From contig JAZQVN010000004.1 in NCBI GenBank assembly GCA_045631885.1, forward strand, positions 1 to 50,532: 50,532 bases of DNA. Direction: 5' to 3'. The notes under the pieces were generated by a model. That model worked only from the letters and a program-made list of their open reading frames with translations, was not told where the DNA came from and made no database searches. Below are positions 9,276 through 17,649 of the stretch, one piece after another; the stretch's first letter is position 1, and each line of letters begins with the position of its first letter. The stretch is from CAJOLV01 sp045631885 (GTDB lineage Bacteria; Bacillota_I; Bacilli_A; RFN20; CAG-826). The position numbers and the translations under genes were made by a program.

Positions 9276-10451
9276 ATGAAATGGATCGTATTCGTCTTTT
9301 GCTGAAGTATTAAATTTCGTATTGGTCATATCAATTTTCCATATATACGATGAATACGGTTTTTTAAATTCTATCCAATCACTATTGTCTCTTCTTATTC
9401 TTATTGAAGCGGTTGAATCAGGGACTTGGAACGTAACTTCGTTTGTGCAAAGGTGATTATACAACATATAACCAGTATATTTTCCTCTATATTGGACAAC
9501 GTGAGTGCAATTTTGTAAGGCAAAAGTACTTGTGGATAATTTGACGTCTATCATTTTTGTTTCTTCTGGATATTCGTCTCCTATCACCCCAACATTTTTA
9601 ACGTGTCTACTTGAAATCACCCCATCTTTGCAAACAATTCTTTCGGCGATATGGGCGATTCTATTATCATAGACATCTTGTCTAGTTCCTGGATAATATA
9701 GTGTTTCAATTCTCGCTCCGGGATATAGACCACCATCAGTCATAGTGATTATTTCAGTGAGAAAACTATTAATGACGAGTTCCCTGACTGAATCATAATT
9801 AAAGGCGACATCTTTTGCAATGTATTCGTCTCCTTTTCCTCCTAAAACAACTCTTTTTACTGAGGAAGGAATTACTAATCTACCAATGGAACAGTTATAG
9901 AATATAAATGGCTTCTTGTAATCGTAAAAATCGCTAATCTTTAATTCACCGATAGAAGTACTACATAATTTACTACAATTCTTTGGAGTGGTGAATTTAT
10001 GAATATAACATTTACTCAAAGCATACATATCTAAATCAATGTCTTTTGAAATGTTAGTCTCATAAAAGCACAATCCTTCAAATACCCCGTTATACTTGTT
10101 TGTGGTATTAGCAATACGCTTAACTGTAGAGGGAATTTCAAGAACACAATTAGTTTTAAAATCTTTATATGCGTCGACTGTTCTAAAATAGAAAATATTG
10201 GGATCGGTCTCAATTTGTTTTATTAGTTTATAAAGTGAATGGTCGTAAGAAACCGCTCTTGTGTGTAGTTCTTTGATGCAAATCGGGCTCTCTAAATTGC
10301 ATTTAAATAAAACACCATCTTTTATTTCAAAAGGAGGAGGAGCGATTGGCTTATCATCGACTATTTTGATATTATTAGATCCACAGTGACGGCAAAACTT
10401 ATCCCCAATATCTAGTTCTTTACCACATTTTTCACAAAAACATTTTTTCAT
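9270..10451 (-). CDS. Zinc-ribbon protein with degenerate leucine-rich-repeat-like body
   Basis: A 393-residue protein with no signal peptide. It opens with a zinc ribbon (CEKCGKELDIGDKFCRHCGS, four cysteines), then an acidic linker. The body has repeated 'VLEIPSTVKRI', 'RLVIPSSVKRVVLGG' and 'ELVINSFL' motifs that resemble BspA-type (LRR_5) leucine-rich repeats. Proteins with this combination occur in gut Firmicutes and are uncharacterised. It is transcribed alone, convergent with the ATPase gene and divergent from the tRNA cluster. The repeat assignment is tentative. Confidence 0.6.
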   Translation of the reverse strand: MKKCFCEKCGKELDIGDKFCRHCGSNNIKIVDDKPIAPPPFEIKDGVLFKCNLESPICIKELHTRAVSYDHSLYKLIKQIETDPNIFYFRTVDAYKDFKTNCVLEIPSTVKRIANTTNKYNGVFEGLCFYETNISKDIDLDMYALSKCYIHKFTTPKNCSKLCSTSIGELKISDFYDYKKPFIFYNCSIGRLVIPSSVKRVVLGGKGDEYIAKDVAFNYDSVRELVINSFLTEIITMTDGGLYPGARIETLYYPGTRQDVYDNRIAHIAERIVCKDGVISSRHVKNVGVIGDEYPEETKMIDVKLSTSTFALQNCTHVVQYRGKYTGYMLYNHLCTNEVTFQVPDSTASIRIRRDNSDWIEFKKPYSSYIWKIDMTNTKFNTSAKDEYDPFHK

Positions 10452-10569
10452 TTTTTCTATTTCTTTCTATCCATTTCAGTATATCAATCATTTCTATTTT
10501 TATGTAAATAATAAAATTATTGTTGCATATTTTTTCGTACTTATAATATTATATTAAGGCGGTTTAGTT

Positions 10570-10646
10570 GCCGACTTAGCTCAATCTGGCAGAGCAACTG
10601 AATCGTAATCAGTAGGTTGTTGGTTCAATTCCGATAGTCGGCACCA
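10570..10646 (+). tRNA. tRNA-Thr (anticodon CGT)
   Basis: A full cloverleaf: acceptor GCCGACT/AGTCGGC, anticodon stem ACTGA/TCAGT with loop ATCGTAA giving CGT, a GGTTCAATTCC T-arm, and an encoded CCA. It reads ACG codons. It is first of a tRNA pair; an AT-rich promoter lies at about 10520-10555. Confidence 0.95.
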
Positions 10647-10650
10647 CACT

Positions 10651-10726
10651 GGGTATTTAGCTCAGCTGGGAGAGCATCTGTTTGACGTACAGAAGGTCGG
10701 CGGTTCGATCCCGTCAGTACCCACCA
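10651..10726 (+). tRNA. tRNA-Val (anticodon GAC)
   Basis: Acceptor GGGTATT/AGTACCC, anticodon stem TCTGT/ACAGA with loop TTGACGT giving GAC, a GGTTCGATCCC T-arm and an encoded CCA. It lies four bases after tRNA-Thr and is followed by a terminator, so the two are a transcription unit. Confidence 0.95.
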
Positions 10727-10737
10727 GTTAAAAAGAA

Positions 10738-10762
10738 ATAGTCCCATCAGGGACTTTTTTCA
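10738..10762 (+). terminator. Rho-independent terminator of the Thr-Val tRNA unit
   Basis: An AGTCCC-ATCA-GGGACT hairpin is followed by a run of T. Confidence 0.85.
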
Positions 10763-10769
10763 AACAAAA

Positions 10770-10843
10770 GCACGCGTAGTTCAGTGGTAGAACGTTAGCT
10801 TCCCAAGCTGAATATGCGGGTCCGATTCCCGTCGCGTGCTCCA
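10770..10843 (+). tRNA. tRNA-Gly (anticodon CCC)
   Basis: Acceptor GCACGCG/CGCGTGC, anticodon stem TTAGC/GCTGA with loop TTCCCAA giving CCC, T-arm GGGTCCGATTCCC and an encoded CCA. It reads GGG. It begins 8 bases after the terminator of the previous tRNAs and has its own terminator at 10857-10905. Confidence 0.93.
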
Positions 10844-10856
10844 TTTGATTGAAAAA

Positions 10857-10905
10857 TATCCTCTATTTTTGTCTCAAAAGGCAGAATGAAATAGAGGATT
10901 TTTTA
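10857..10905 (+). terminator. Rho-independent terminator
   Basis: ATCCTCTATTT pairs with AAATAGAGGAT, with a 21-base loop and a T-run, after tRNA-Gly. Confidence 0.8.
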
Positions 10906-10949
10906 CTTATTGTGATACAATATTTTTAATTAATTGAGGAGATAATAAT

Positions 10950-11459
10950 ATGTTAGACGCGATAAAAAATAGAAGAACTTGTCGTAATTTTGATATCAAC
11001 AAAGAAGTAGAACAAGGAAAGATTGACGAAATCATTAATGCTGGCTTATTAGCCCCAAGTGGGATGAATCGTCAAACACCAGCGGCGATTGTCATTAAAG
11101 ATAGAGAATTAAGAAATAGATTAATGAAATTAAACGGCCAAGGTAGAGAAGGAGATCCTTTCTATGGTGCGCCTGTCATTATCTTAGTTATTGCTCATAA
11201 AGATGGACTATCTATGCATGATGGGGCGGCGATGATGGAAAATATGTTATTAGAGGCCGTAAATCAAGGTTTATGCTGCGGCTGGATTCATCGCGCTGAA
11301 GATGAGATTAGAAGTGAAGAAGGAAAAGATATCCTTTCTTTCACCGGATTAGATTTAGATAACTATCTTGGTATTGGTCACGTTATCCTTGGATATCCAT
11401 TAGGAGAACCAATTTATCGCGAAAAACAAATAAAAGAAGGAAGAGTATTCATCAAATAG
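10950..11459 (+). CDS. Nitroreductase-family flavoprotein
   Basis: A 169-residue FMN-dependent NAD(P)H oxidoreductase of the nitroreductase superfamily. Family signs are the N-terminal 'IKNRRTCRNF', 'INAGLLAPSGMNRQTP' for FMN binding, a central 'APVIILVI', and the C-terminal 'YLGIGHVILGYPLGEP'. The length is at the short end for the family, as in single-domain reductases. A GAGGAG ribosome binding site precedes the ATG. The natural substrate cannot be told from sequence. The following Pcp-like gene begins 26 bp later but seems to have its own -10 box. Confidence 0.88.
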   Translation: MLDAIKNRRTCRNFDINKEVEQGKIDEIINAGLLAPSGMNRQTPAAIVIKDRELRNRLMKLNGQGREGDPFYGAPVIILVIAHKDGLSMHDGAAMMENMLLEAVNQGLCCGWIHRAEDEIRSEEGKDILSFTGLDLDNYLGIGHVILGYPLGEPIYREKQIKEGRVFIK

Positions 11460-11485
11460 TATCTATTTGTGATAATATATACTAT

Positions 11486-12565
11486 ATGAGCAAAATTGTT
11501 ATTTCATATTTTGAACCTTTTGGTGGTAAAAAGACTAATGCTTCTAAAGAAGTAGTCGCAGAATTAAAGATCAATGCGAATAGAGTTTGTTTACCAGTTA
11601 ATTGGGATTCTGTTGAAAAAGAATTGGATAAAATCTTGTCTTCTGAACCAAGATATTTATTTATGCTTGGAGAAGCGGAAAGTTATCCATCTGTTCAATT
11701 AGAAAGATACGCTCATAATATCGCTACAGGCGTTGATAATGCAGATAATAAGAGAAGTAATGATTTAATCATTAAAGATGGTCCAAAAGAATTAGAAACA
11801 AATATGGATTTATCAAGCATCACCAAATATGAGATTTCTCATGATGCTGGTAAATACTTATGTAATTATTCTTATTATTTATGTCTATCAAAAACTGTTA
11901 TTACTAAAGTGGTCTTTATTCATGTTCCTTTATTACATAGTAAAGGTAGTAGAAGCAAAGTCAGAGTCGTGCAAGACGTCACAAACATCATCAACACAAT
12001 TGTGAAAAATGATAAAGGCTTCTTAGTTAAATTAAGTAATCAAATTATTGAAGTCACAGAAAATAACGCTTTAGAACTATATCCACGTTTACAAGCTGAA
12101 TATCGTTATCCAAATATCCTTTATGGAATAGAACAAAATGAAGATGAAACTCTCACCATGCATATGCGCGCGGATGGGCTGTCCGGCGTTTGGAAGATGA
12201 ATATTGATGAACAAAACGATAAAGACATAGTTAAAAGAAAATTGTTCTATCAAGTCATTAACTTCTTAGATGGTGTGTTCCATGATGGAAGAAGCTCTTC
12301 ATATAACGAAAAAACTCCTCGCTTTACAGTCGAAGAATATTTCGCGATGAGTGAATCGGAAAAGAAATATATGACTTACTTTATCTGCCAAGCGAATTAC
12401 ACGAATGAATTAGAATTCTATCGTTCACTCGATGAAATTGAAGAGTACTTAATTGAGACTGTTGATAATGAACCAGCAGTAAATAGCATCAAACAAGCGA
12501 AAGATTATATCGTTCGATTAGGGTTTGAAAGAAGTAAGCAAATATTATTCAAAATTGCAAAGTAA
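11486..12565 (+). CDS. Pyroglutamyl-peptidase I-like protein (peptidase C15) with a C-terminal extension
   Basis: The first ~180 residues match the C15 family, which removes N-terminal pyroglutamate. Motifs are 'YFEPFGGKKTNAS' at the start, 'LGEAESYPSVQLERYAHN' around the catalytic Glu, 'HDAGKYLCNYSYYL' with the catalytic Cys, and 'VVFIHVPLLH' with the catalytic His. All three catalytic residues appear present. Ordinary Pcp is about 215 residues, whereas this product has 359; the last ~180 residues are unlike anything I recognise. No Shine-Dalgarno is visible, and a TATA-rich box at 11471-11483 sits only a few bases before the ATG, so the message may be leaderless. A terminator follows. Confidence 0.75.
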   Translation: MSKIVISYFEPFGGKKTNASKEVVAELKINANRVCLPVNWDSVEKELDKILSSEPRYLFMLGEAESYPSVQLERYAHNIATGVDNADNKRSNDLIIKDGPKELETNMDLSSITKYEISHDAGKYLCNYSYYLCLSKTVITKVVFIHVPLLHSKGSRSKVRVVQDVTNIINTIVKNDKGFLVKLSNQIIEVTENNALELYPRLQAEYRYPNILYGIEQNEDETLTMHMRADGLSGVWKMNIDEQNDKDIVKRKLFYQVINFLDGVFHDGRSSSYNEKTPRFTVEEYFAMSESEKKYMTYFICQANYTNELEFYRSLDEIEEYLIETVDNEPAVNSIKQAKDYIVRLGFERSKQILFKIAK

Positions 12566-12588
12566 AAGCCAGTTTTGCTGGCTTTTTT
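12564..12588 (+). terminator. Rho-independent terminator
   Basis: An AGCCAG-TTTTG-CTGGCT hairpin and T-run follow the Pcp-like gene. Confidence 0.85.
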
Positions 12589-12613
12589 CATATATTTAGC
12601 GAGAAAAACTTAA

Positions 12614-13348
12614 TTATTTTTCTTCTTCTTTTGCAAATCTTTCAGCGGTTCTAACACCGATTTCAACCATCTTGTATAATCCAGTCATTCTTTCTTCAGG
12701 AGTGGCTTTTCTATCGGTCTTGATAAAGCTATCAGTGACTGTTAATAAGCAAAGAGCTTTCTTCTTTAATTTAGCAGCATTTGTGTATAAGGCATATGAT
12801 TCCATCTCAACACCCATAACACCGAGCTCCGCCCATTTCTTCCACATATTTGGATCGTTATCATAGAAGACATCCGCGGATAAAATGTTACCACCTCTAA
12901 AAGGGATTTTGGCTTTTTCCGCTTCTTCTTTAGCGGCGAGAATTAAATCTAAGTCTGCGCTTGGGGAGTAGTGGCCGTTTAAATTATATTGTCCGTTCCA
13001 GTTACTATCTGTACTCGCGGATAAACAAATAAGAACATCAAATAAGTTGATATCTGGTTGATAAGAACCACATGTTCCAACACGGATGATGATTTCCACT
13101 CCATAATGGGAGAATAATTCGTAAGAATAAATACCGATTGATGGTTGACCCATACCAGAGGCCATAACGGACACTCTTTTTCCATTACTGGTATAACCAG
13201 TAAAACCTAACATACCACGAACATTTGTTACTTCTTTATAATCGTGGAGGAATGTTTCTGTAATCCATTTTGCTCTTAATGGATCTCCTGGCATTAAGAC
13301 GACATTCGCAAAATCGCCAACTTCAGCATTAATATGTGGTGTTCCCAT
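12614..13348 (-). CDS. deoD: Purine nucleoside phosphorylase DeoD type
   Basis: Reversibly phosphorolyses purine (deoxy)nucleosides to base and (deoxy)ribose 1-phosphate. The 244-residue length is typical of the hexameric bacterial DeoD. Motifs are the N-terminal 'TPHINAEVGDFA', the phosphate-binding 'MPGDPLRAKWI', 'VRGMLGFTG', 'IIRVGTCGS' and the late 'GVMGVEMESYALY', which contacts the ribose. The ribosome binding site AAGGAG is at the expected distance. It is a single gene here; deoC, which acts on deoxyribose 5-phosphate in the same salvage route, lies 37 kb away at the end of the window. Confidence 0.95.
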   Translation of the reverse strand: MGTPHINAEVGDFANVVLMPGDPLRAKWITETFLHDYKEVTNVRGMLGFTGYTSNGKRVSVMASGMGQPSIGIYSYELFSHYGVEIIIRVGTCGSYQPDINLFDVLICLSASTDSNWNGQYNLNGHYSPSADLDLILAAKEEAEKAKIPFRGGNILSADVFYDNDPNMWKKWAELGVMGVEMESYALYTNAAKLKKKALCLLTVTDSFIKTDRKATPEERMTGLYKMVEIGVRTAERFAKEEEK

Positions 13349-13421
13349 AAAAATAACTCCTTATTTAAAATTACCAAAATTATTTTACAATAAATGCCCT
13401 TTTGAATAAAGCAGTAATGTT

Positions 13422-13450
13422 TTGACACTTCCTAAAAGGAAAGATACACT
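13422..13450 (+). promoter_or_regulatory. Promoter placing transcription start at or next to the ATG
   Basis: TTGACA (13422-13427), a 17-bp spacer and TACACT (13445-13450), then only six bases to the ATG at 13457. A normal start about seven bases after the -10 box would be the A of the ATG, so the mRNA should be leaderless. Confidence 0.75.
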
Positions 13451-13456
13451 AGATAC

Positions 13457-13840
13457 ATGAAAGAGTTAGAGCTTTGCCTGACACATTATAAAATACTAGA
13501 CACGATTAAATGGTTAAATGATAACCATCTATACGCGACCGCTTTAGGTGTGTATAAGATTATCCATGGCGATTTAGATGAAGATACAGTCAATCTACAA
13601 GAATGCCCAACTTTCAGTGTTATTACTTCTTACGGAAGTAAGAAAGTATGTAGATATCTATTAGCCTTATATCGATATGGATATATTATTAAGGTGTTTG
13701 ATAAGAAAAGTAATACTTTGTATTATTCAGTTACTTTAAAAGGGAGAAATGCTTTAGAACAATTCCATAAAAAGCATCCTCAACCATACAAAAAGATGAA
13801 AAAGAGATTTACTCCCCAAATAGTGGAGATTATCAAATAA
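13457..13840 (+). CDS. Hypothetical protein, possible winged-helix fold
   Basis: A 127-residue basic protein of unknown function. Alternating helices, a 'SKKVCRYLLALYRYGYIIKVF' segment (cut here to KKVCRYLLALYRYGYIIKVF) and a following short beta pair 'TLYYSVTLKGRNALE' look like the recognition helix and wing of a winged-helix DNA-binding domain, and the C-terminus is lysine-rich. There is no signal peptide or membrane helix. It is transcribed from a strong consensus promoter that leaves no 5' leader. It precedes the cardiolipin synthase gene by 43 bp. The fold assignment is inference. Confidence 0.55.
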   Translation: MKELELCLTHYKILDTIKWLNDNHLYATALGVYKIIHGDLDEDTVNLQECPTFSVITSYGSKKVCRYLLALYRYGYIIKVFDKKSNTLYYSVTLKGRNALEQFHKKHPQPYKKMKKRFTPQIVEIIK

Positions 13841-13883
13841 AAATAGTTATGTTAGAATAACATAGATATAGAGGTAGTTAACG

Positions 13884-15464
13884 ATGAAAAAATTCTTTAG
13901 AAATTTATTTTCCGGATACTTATTAATCCTTATTCTTTTACTTATTGAAATAGGCGCGATATTAGCTCTTCAATATATTTCTGAAAACGCAGCGGATATC
14001 TTTAATTTAGGAAGCGAAAATACAATTATTCCTGCACTTATTTATTTGGGCGTTAAATTTATTGAATTCATTGTCGCCTTCTTTATCTTCTTTAGAATCG
14101 TTAATAAAGCTGAAGATCCAGAATTTAAAATTCCTTGGATTGTCGGTATGTTACTCTTACCATTATTCGTTTCTTTGATTTTCTTAATCTTTGGTAATCA
14201 TGGTTTAAGAAGAAGAGATAGAGTGGTTATTCAAGCCACGAAAAGTGCCTATAATATCCACTTCAAACACACAAAAGAGATTGAAGAAGAATACACTACA
14301 GAACTAGGAAATGCGATCGGCACATTTAAATATATTAAGAACACAACTTTATTAGGTGCGCACACAAATAATAGAGTCACATATTATAAGACAGGCGAAG
14401 AATTCTTCCCTGAATTAGTCGAATCTTTAAAGCTTGCTAAAGAGTTTATCTTTATCGAATTCTTCATCATTACAGATGGTAAATGGTGGTCGCAAGTTAA
14501 AGAGATTTTAATCCAAAAAGCTCAAGAGGGTGTTGATGTCAGAATGGTCTATGATGATATGGGTTGTTCCGGTACAATTTCCGCGAGAACTCCAAAAATT
14601 CTCGGCAAATATGGCATTAAATGTTATAAATTCCATCCATTTAGACCGATCCTTTCCGGTGTCTATAACAACAGAGATCACCGCAAAATCGTCGTCATCG
14701 ATCATCAAATGGCCTTTACTGGCGGTATGAATTTAGCCGACGAATACGCGAATGATATTAAGAGATTTGGTTATTGGAAAGATACAATGGTTAAAATCGA
14801 AGGTAGCGCGATTAATAACTTAATTACTACCTTCTTACAAAACTATAATTTAGCCGTTGGATTCATCAGTGACTACAATCGTTTCTTAACCTACGAATAT
14901 CCTAAATATGAAGATAGTGGTTTCGTGATGCCGTTCGGTGATGGCCCTGGCGGAATTGATGATGCTTTAATTGGTGAACAAACATATATCAACATTTTGA
15001 ATTATGCGAAAAAAGAAGTATTTATCTCCACTCCATATTTAGTTCCAACATATCAACTATTAGATGCTTTAAGAAATGCATCATTAAGAGGGGTGAAAGT
15101 GCATCTTATTCTTCCTGGCATTCCAGATAAGCCTGCAGTTTATACAGTTGCTAAATCTCACTTTAGATATTTATTAGATGCTGGAGTCAATATTTATCTC
15201 TATACTCCTGGCTTCAACCATATGAAAACCGCTTTAGCGGATGATGAATTAGCTTTCGTTGGCACGATCAACTTTGACTTTAGAAGTTTAGTCCATCACT
15301 TTGAATGTGGAACACTTTTATACAAAAACAACTGTATGAAGGATATCCGTGAAGACTTTGAACAGATGATTTCTGTCAGTGAAAAAGTACCAAACAATTT
15401 CAAACTTGGACTCGGCGCTCGTTGCTTCTGTTCAATCGTTAAACTTTTCACCCCATTACTTTAA
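13884..15464 (+). CDS. cls: Cardiolipin synthase (phospholipase D family)
   Basis: Condenses two phosphatidylglycerol molecules into cardiolipin at the cytoplasmic membrane. The 526-residue product has two N-terminal membrane helices, one near residues 8-30 and one around 50-95 with a second half, then two PLD domains. HKD motif 1 is HRKIVVID with His266, within 'NNRDHRKIVVIDHQMAFTGG'. HKD motif 2 is HMKTALADD with His446, within 'GFNHMKTALADDELAFVGT'. Both are intact and followed by the usual 'N.D.RS' asparagine (NFDFRS). Start codon and ribosome binding site (GAGGTA) fit. It has the ordinary length for Cls of Bacilli. Confidence 0.93.
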   Translation: MKKFFRNLFSGYLLILILLLIEIGAILALQYISENAADIFNLGSENTIIPALIYLGVKFIEFIVAFFIFFRIVNKAEDPEFKIPWIVGMLLLPLFVSLIFLIFGNHGLRRRDRVVIQATKSAYNIHFKHTKEIEEEYTTELGNAIGTFKYIKNTTLLGAHTNNRVTYYKTGEEFFPELVESLKLAKEFIFIEFFIITDGKWWSQVKEILIQKAQEGVDVRMVYDDMGCSGTISARTPKILGKYGIKCYKFHPFRPILSGVYNNRDHRKIVVIDHQMAFTGGMNLADEYANDIKRFGYWKDTMVKIEGSAINNLITTFLQNYNLAVGFISDYNRFLTYEYPKYEDSGFVMPFGDGPGGIDDALIGEQTYINILNYAKKEVFISTPYLVPTYQLLDALRNASLRGVKVHLILPGIPDKPAVYTVAKSHFRYLLDAGVNIYLYTPGFNHMKTALADDELAFVGTINFDFRSLVHHFECGTLLYKNNCMKDIREDFEQMISVSEKVPNNFKLGLGARCFCSIVKLFTPLL

Positions 15465-15500
15465 TAAGTAGGTAAATAACATATTTAATTGAAAAAGTGC

Positions 15501-15538
15501 CTCTTTTAATCTATCATATATAGGATAGATAAAAGGGG
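15501..15538 (+). promoter_or_regulatory. Hairpin that covers the cdaA Shine-Dalgarno
   Basis: Bases 15501-15515 pair with 15524-15538 as two 7-bp blocks around one mismatch, with an eight-base loop. The 3' arm contains AAAAGGGG, the ribosome binding site for the cdaA ATG at 15548. The structure could be a translational switch or thermosensor. It could also simply be the terminator of cls, although the following T-run is interrupted (TATTTTATTA). Confidence 0.55.
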
Positions 15539-15547
15539 TATTTTATT

Positions 15548-16339
15548 ATGACATTTAGATTTGGATGGGAAACTGAGACACTAGGAAACTTCTTCATAGA
15601 TTTATTATTTATACTTTTAGTATATTCACTCTTCTTAGTGTGTGTTATTAGAGTTGTTAGAAGAAAAAGCGGCATTATCATTACCGCGATTGCTTTCGCT
15701 TCTACTTTAGTAGCCTTCTTATTAAATTCCATCATTGGTATTGTCATTATCTCCGTTATCTTCGCCGCAATTATCTCTGTTTATGGATTCGCTAATTTAG
15801 GTGACTTACGTTACTTCATCGCTAATCCATTCCGTAAAACCACTGCCAAAAGTGCAAACTTTGGTATTGAAAGAATTTACGATAGAGATACTTTAAATAA
15901 ACAACTAGAAGCAGCGGTTATCCAATTATCTAACACCAGAACTGGTGCGATTATTACTTTTGAAAAGAATACTTCTTTAAAAGACATCATGAAAAACGGT
16001 GTTCCAGTGCACGCGCCTTTATCCGCGGAATTGTTATTAACAATTTTCTATCCTGGCACAAGATTACATGATGGCGCTGTTGTGGTTCATGGTAATGAAA
16101 TTGTCGCAGCTAGCGTTTTCTTCACTCCATCAACCGCTCCATTCGCTGGTAAATATGGATCTAGACATAGAGCCGCTATCGGTGTTAGTGAAGTTAGTGA
16201 TGCTGTTACAGTTGTTGTTTCAGAAGAAACAGGCCGTATTTCTATCGCTGCAAATGGTGAATTACAAATGGTCGATCAGACTAAGTTCTTGATGACATTT
16301 GAAACATATATGTCAGTGTCCACTGATAATAAGAATTAA
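15548..16339 (+). CDS. cdaA: Diadenylate cyclase CdaA (c-di-AMP synthesis)
   Basis: Makes cyclic di-AMP from two ATP. Three N-terminal membrane helices occupy about residues 12-85, followed by a DisA_N domain. The two signature motifs are present: DGA at 175-177 (LHDGAVVV) and RHR at 206-208 (GSRHRAAIG). In most Bacilli cdaA is followed by the regulator gene cdaR/ybbR and glmM. Here both are missing, and a Nudix gene begins two bases after the stop, so the regulatory partner is different or elsewhere. In its lack of CdaR it resembles the CdaM arrangement of Mollicutes. A stem covers the ribosome binding site. Confidence 0.92.
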   Translation: MTFRFGWETETLGNFFIDLLFILLVYSLFLVCVIRVVRRKSGIIITAIAFASTLVAFLLNSIIGIVIISVIFAAIISVYGFANLGDLRYFIANPFRKTTAKSANFGIERIYDRDTLNKQLEAAVIQLSNTRTGAIITFEKNTSLKDIMKNGVPVHAPLSAELLLTIFYPGTRLHDGAVVVHGNEIVAASVFFTPSTAPFAGKYGSRHRAAIGVSEVSDAVTVVVSEETGRISIAANGELQMVDQTKFLMTFETYMSVSTDNKN

Positions 16340-16341
16340 TC

Positions 16342-16950
16342 ATGGATTCCAAATATATTTATGATTTTGTCTTAAAGGTCCAATCGATTGCAAAGATTGG
16401 ACTAATTTATAGTACTGACCCTTACGCTATTTCTAACTATAAAGAAATTAACGAATTGACCGTCAAATTCCTAGAGGATTTTATGGAGGTTAAATTCGAT
16501 AGACCTAATTATTTTAAAAGAGATATTTATCCAACGCCAAATGTTTCTGTTAGAACTGTCATCCTAAATAGTGATAGAAGTAAAGTAATTATGGTTAGAG
16601 AAGCCAAAACTCATAACTATTCTTTACCGGGAGGATGGGCGGATTTATACGATTCTCCTAGCAAAACTGCGGTAAATGAATGCAAACAAGAAGCAGGAGC
16701 GGAAATTGAAATCATCCGTTTAGTGGGTATCACAAATAGAACTCCATTTAAGAATCCGACCTCTGTTCCTGAATATGTTGTCATCTTTGAAGCCAAACTC
16801 AAAGGCGAACTACACGAACACGAATATGAGACTGATGATGTAGGGTGGTTCGATGTGAGGAATTTACCTGAATTATCACCAAAAGTAACTCGTGAAGAAG
16901 TGCAAAGAATGATTGACGCGGCGGTCAATAACGAAACAATATTTGATTAA
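16342..16950 (+). CDS. Nudix hydrolase with N-terminal Nudix-associated domain
   Basis: A 202-residue Nudix protein. The first ~55 residues (KVQSIAKIGLIYSTDPYAIS) match the small alpha-helical domain that precedes Nudix folds in a Firmicutes subfamily of ADP-ribose or nucleotide hydrolases. The Nudix box begins LPGGWADLYDSP and ends NECKQEAGAEIEI. Its RE-x-x-EE core reads as NECKQEAG, so Arg of REUXEE is replaced by Asn-Glu while the metal-binding glutamates remain. It starts two bases after cdaA and is almost certainly co-translated with it. A link to nucleotide turnover around c-di-AMP is inference only. Confidence 0.8.
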   Translation: MDSKYIYDFVLKVQSIAKIGLIYSTDPYAISNYKEINELTVKFLEDFMEVKFDRPNYFKRDIYPTPNVSVRTVILNSDRSKVIMVREAKTHNYSLPGGWADLYDSPSKTAVNECKQEAGAEIEIIRLVGITNRTPFKNPTSVPEYVVIFEAKLKGELHEHEYETDDVGWFDVRNLPELSPKVTREEVQRMIDAAVNNETIFD

Positions 16951-16967
16951 TTGATAAAAAAATTATA

Positions 16968-16995
16968 AATGACCTTAATATTGAGGTCATTTTTT
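16968..16995 (+). terminator. Rho-independent terminator
   Basis: An AATGACCT-(TAATATTG)-AGGTCATT hairpin and T-run lie after the Nudix gene. It overlaps the first potential ATG of the next reading frame, which argues for the later start at 17014. Confidence 0.8.
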
Positions 16996-17013
16996 GTTAG
17001 AATAATTAAACAT

Positions 17014-17649
17014 ATGGTACTAGCAGATCTCAACTATTTACAAATTATCTTCTTAATCGCCGCTCCTGTAGTGCTTATTTTGATTGTGGTGATCTTCATT
17101 GTCATACCAGTAAATAAGAGACACATTAAGAAGAATTTTAAAGATTATTGTTATAAAGCCATTTATAAAATTGCCTTTGATGAGGACTACTATTTAGTGA
17201 ATAATTTCTACTTCAGAGTGGATTCTACTAAAGTAGCGAAGATTGACCATATGTTGTTTGGTAATAAATACATCTACGCAATTATTGATGTTTATTACGA
17301 AGGTAACTTAACAGGTAAAGAAAACGATAAGTCACTTATCTTAGTGAATAATAAATTCCAACGTTTTTATACCGAGAACCAATATGATGTATCTAAAAAG
17401 TTAGTGGACTGTTTAGTCCGTTCCACTGGTCTAGATGAAGGATTATTTATTGGTGTAGTCGTTGTTAACAATGAATGTAAATTAAGTATTGAAACAAACA
17501 ACAAACAATATTACATCATCCAAAGAAATAAATTAAAGAAACTAGTGAGAGCGATTGAATCCCGTAATGTTGGTAAGATTAACGCCGCTCAATTAGAATC
17601 TTTAGTTAAAGGTATTGATAAATTAAATAGGAAAAAGAAAAAGAAATGA
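17014..17649 (+). CDS. Membrane-anchored NERD-like protein
   Basis: A 211-residue protein with one N-terminal membrane helix (about residues 8-32), then a soluble domain ending in a lysine tail. The segment 'KIDHMLFGNKYIYAIIDVYY' with following EGNLTG resembles the nuclease-related NERD domain (IDH...vie.K...G.i.G), but the conserved Lys of the nuclease motif is not obvious, so activity is doubtful. The upstream in-frame ATG at 16969 lies inside the preceding terminator; the ATG at 17014 is preferred. It has no ribosome binding site and a TAGAAT box lies 8 bases before it, so it may be leaderless. It overlaps the next gene by 4 bp. Confidence 0.6.
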   Translation: MVLADLNYLQIIFLIAAPVVLILIVVIFIVIPVNKRHIKKNFKDYCYKAIYKIAFDEDYYLVNNFYFRVDSTKVAKIDHMLFGNKYIYAIIDVYYEGNLTGKENDKSLILVNNKFQRFYTENQYDVSKKLVDCLVRSTGLDEGLFIGVVVVNNECKLSIETNNKQYYIIQRNKLKKLVRAIESRNVGKINAAQLESLVKGIDKLNRKKKKK

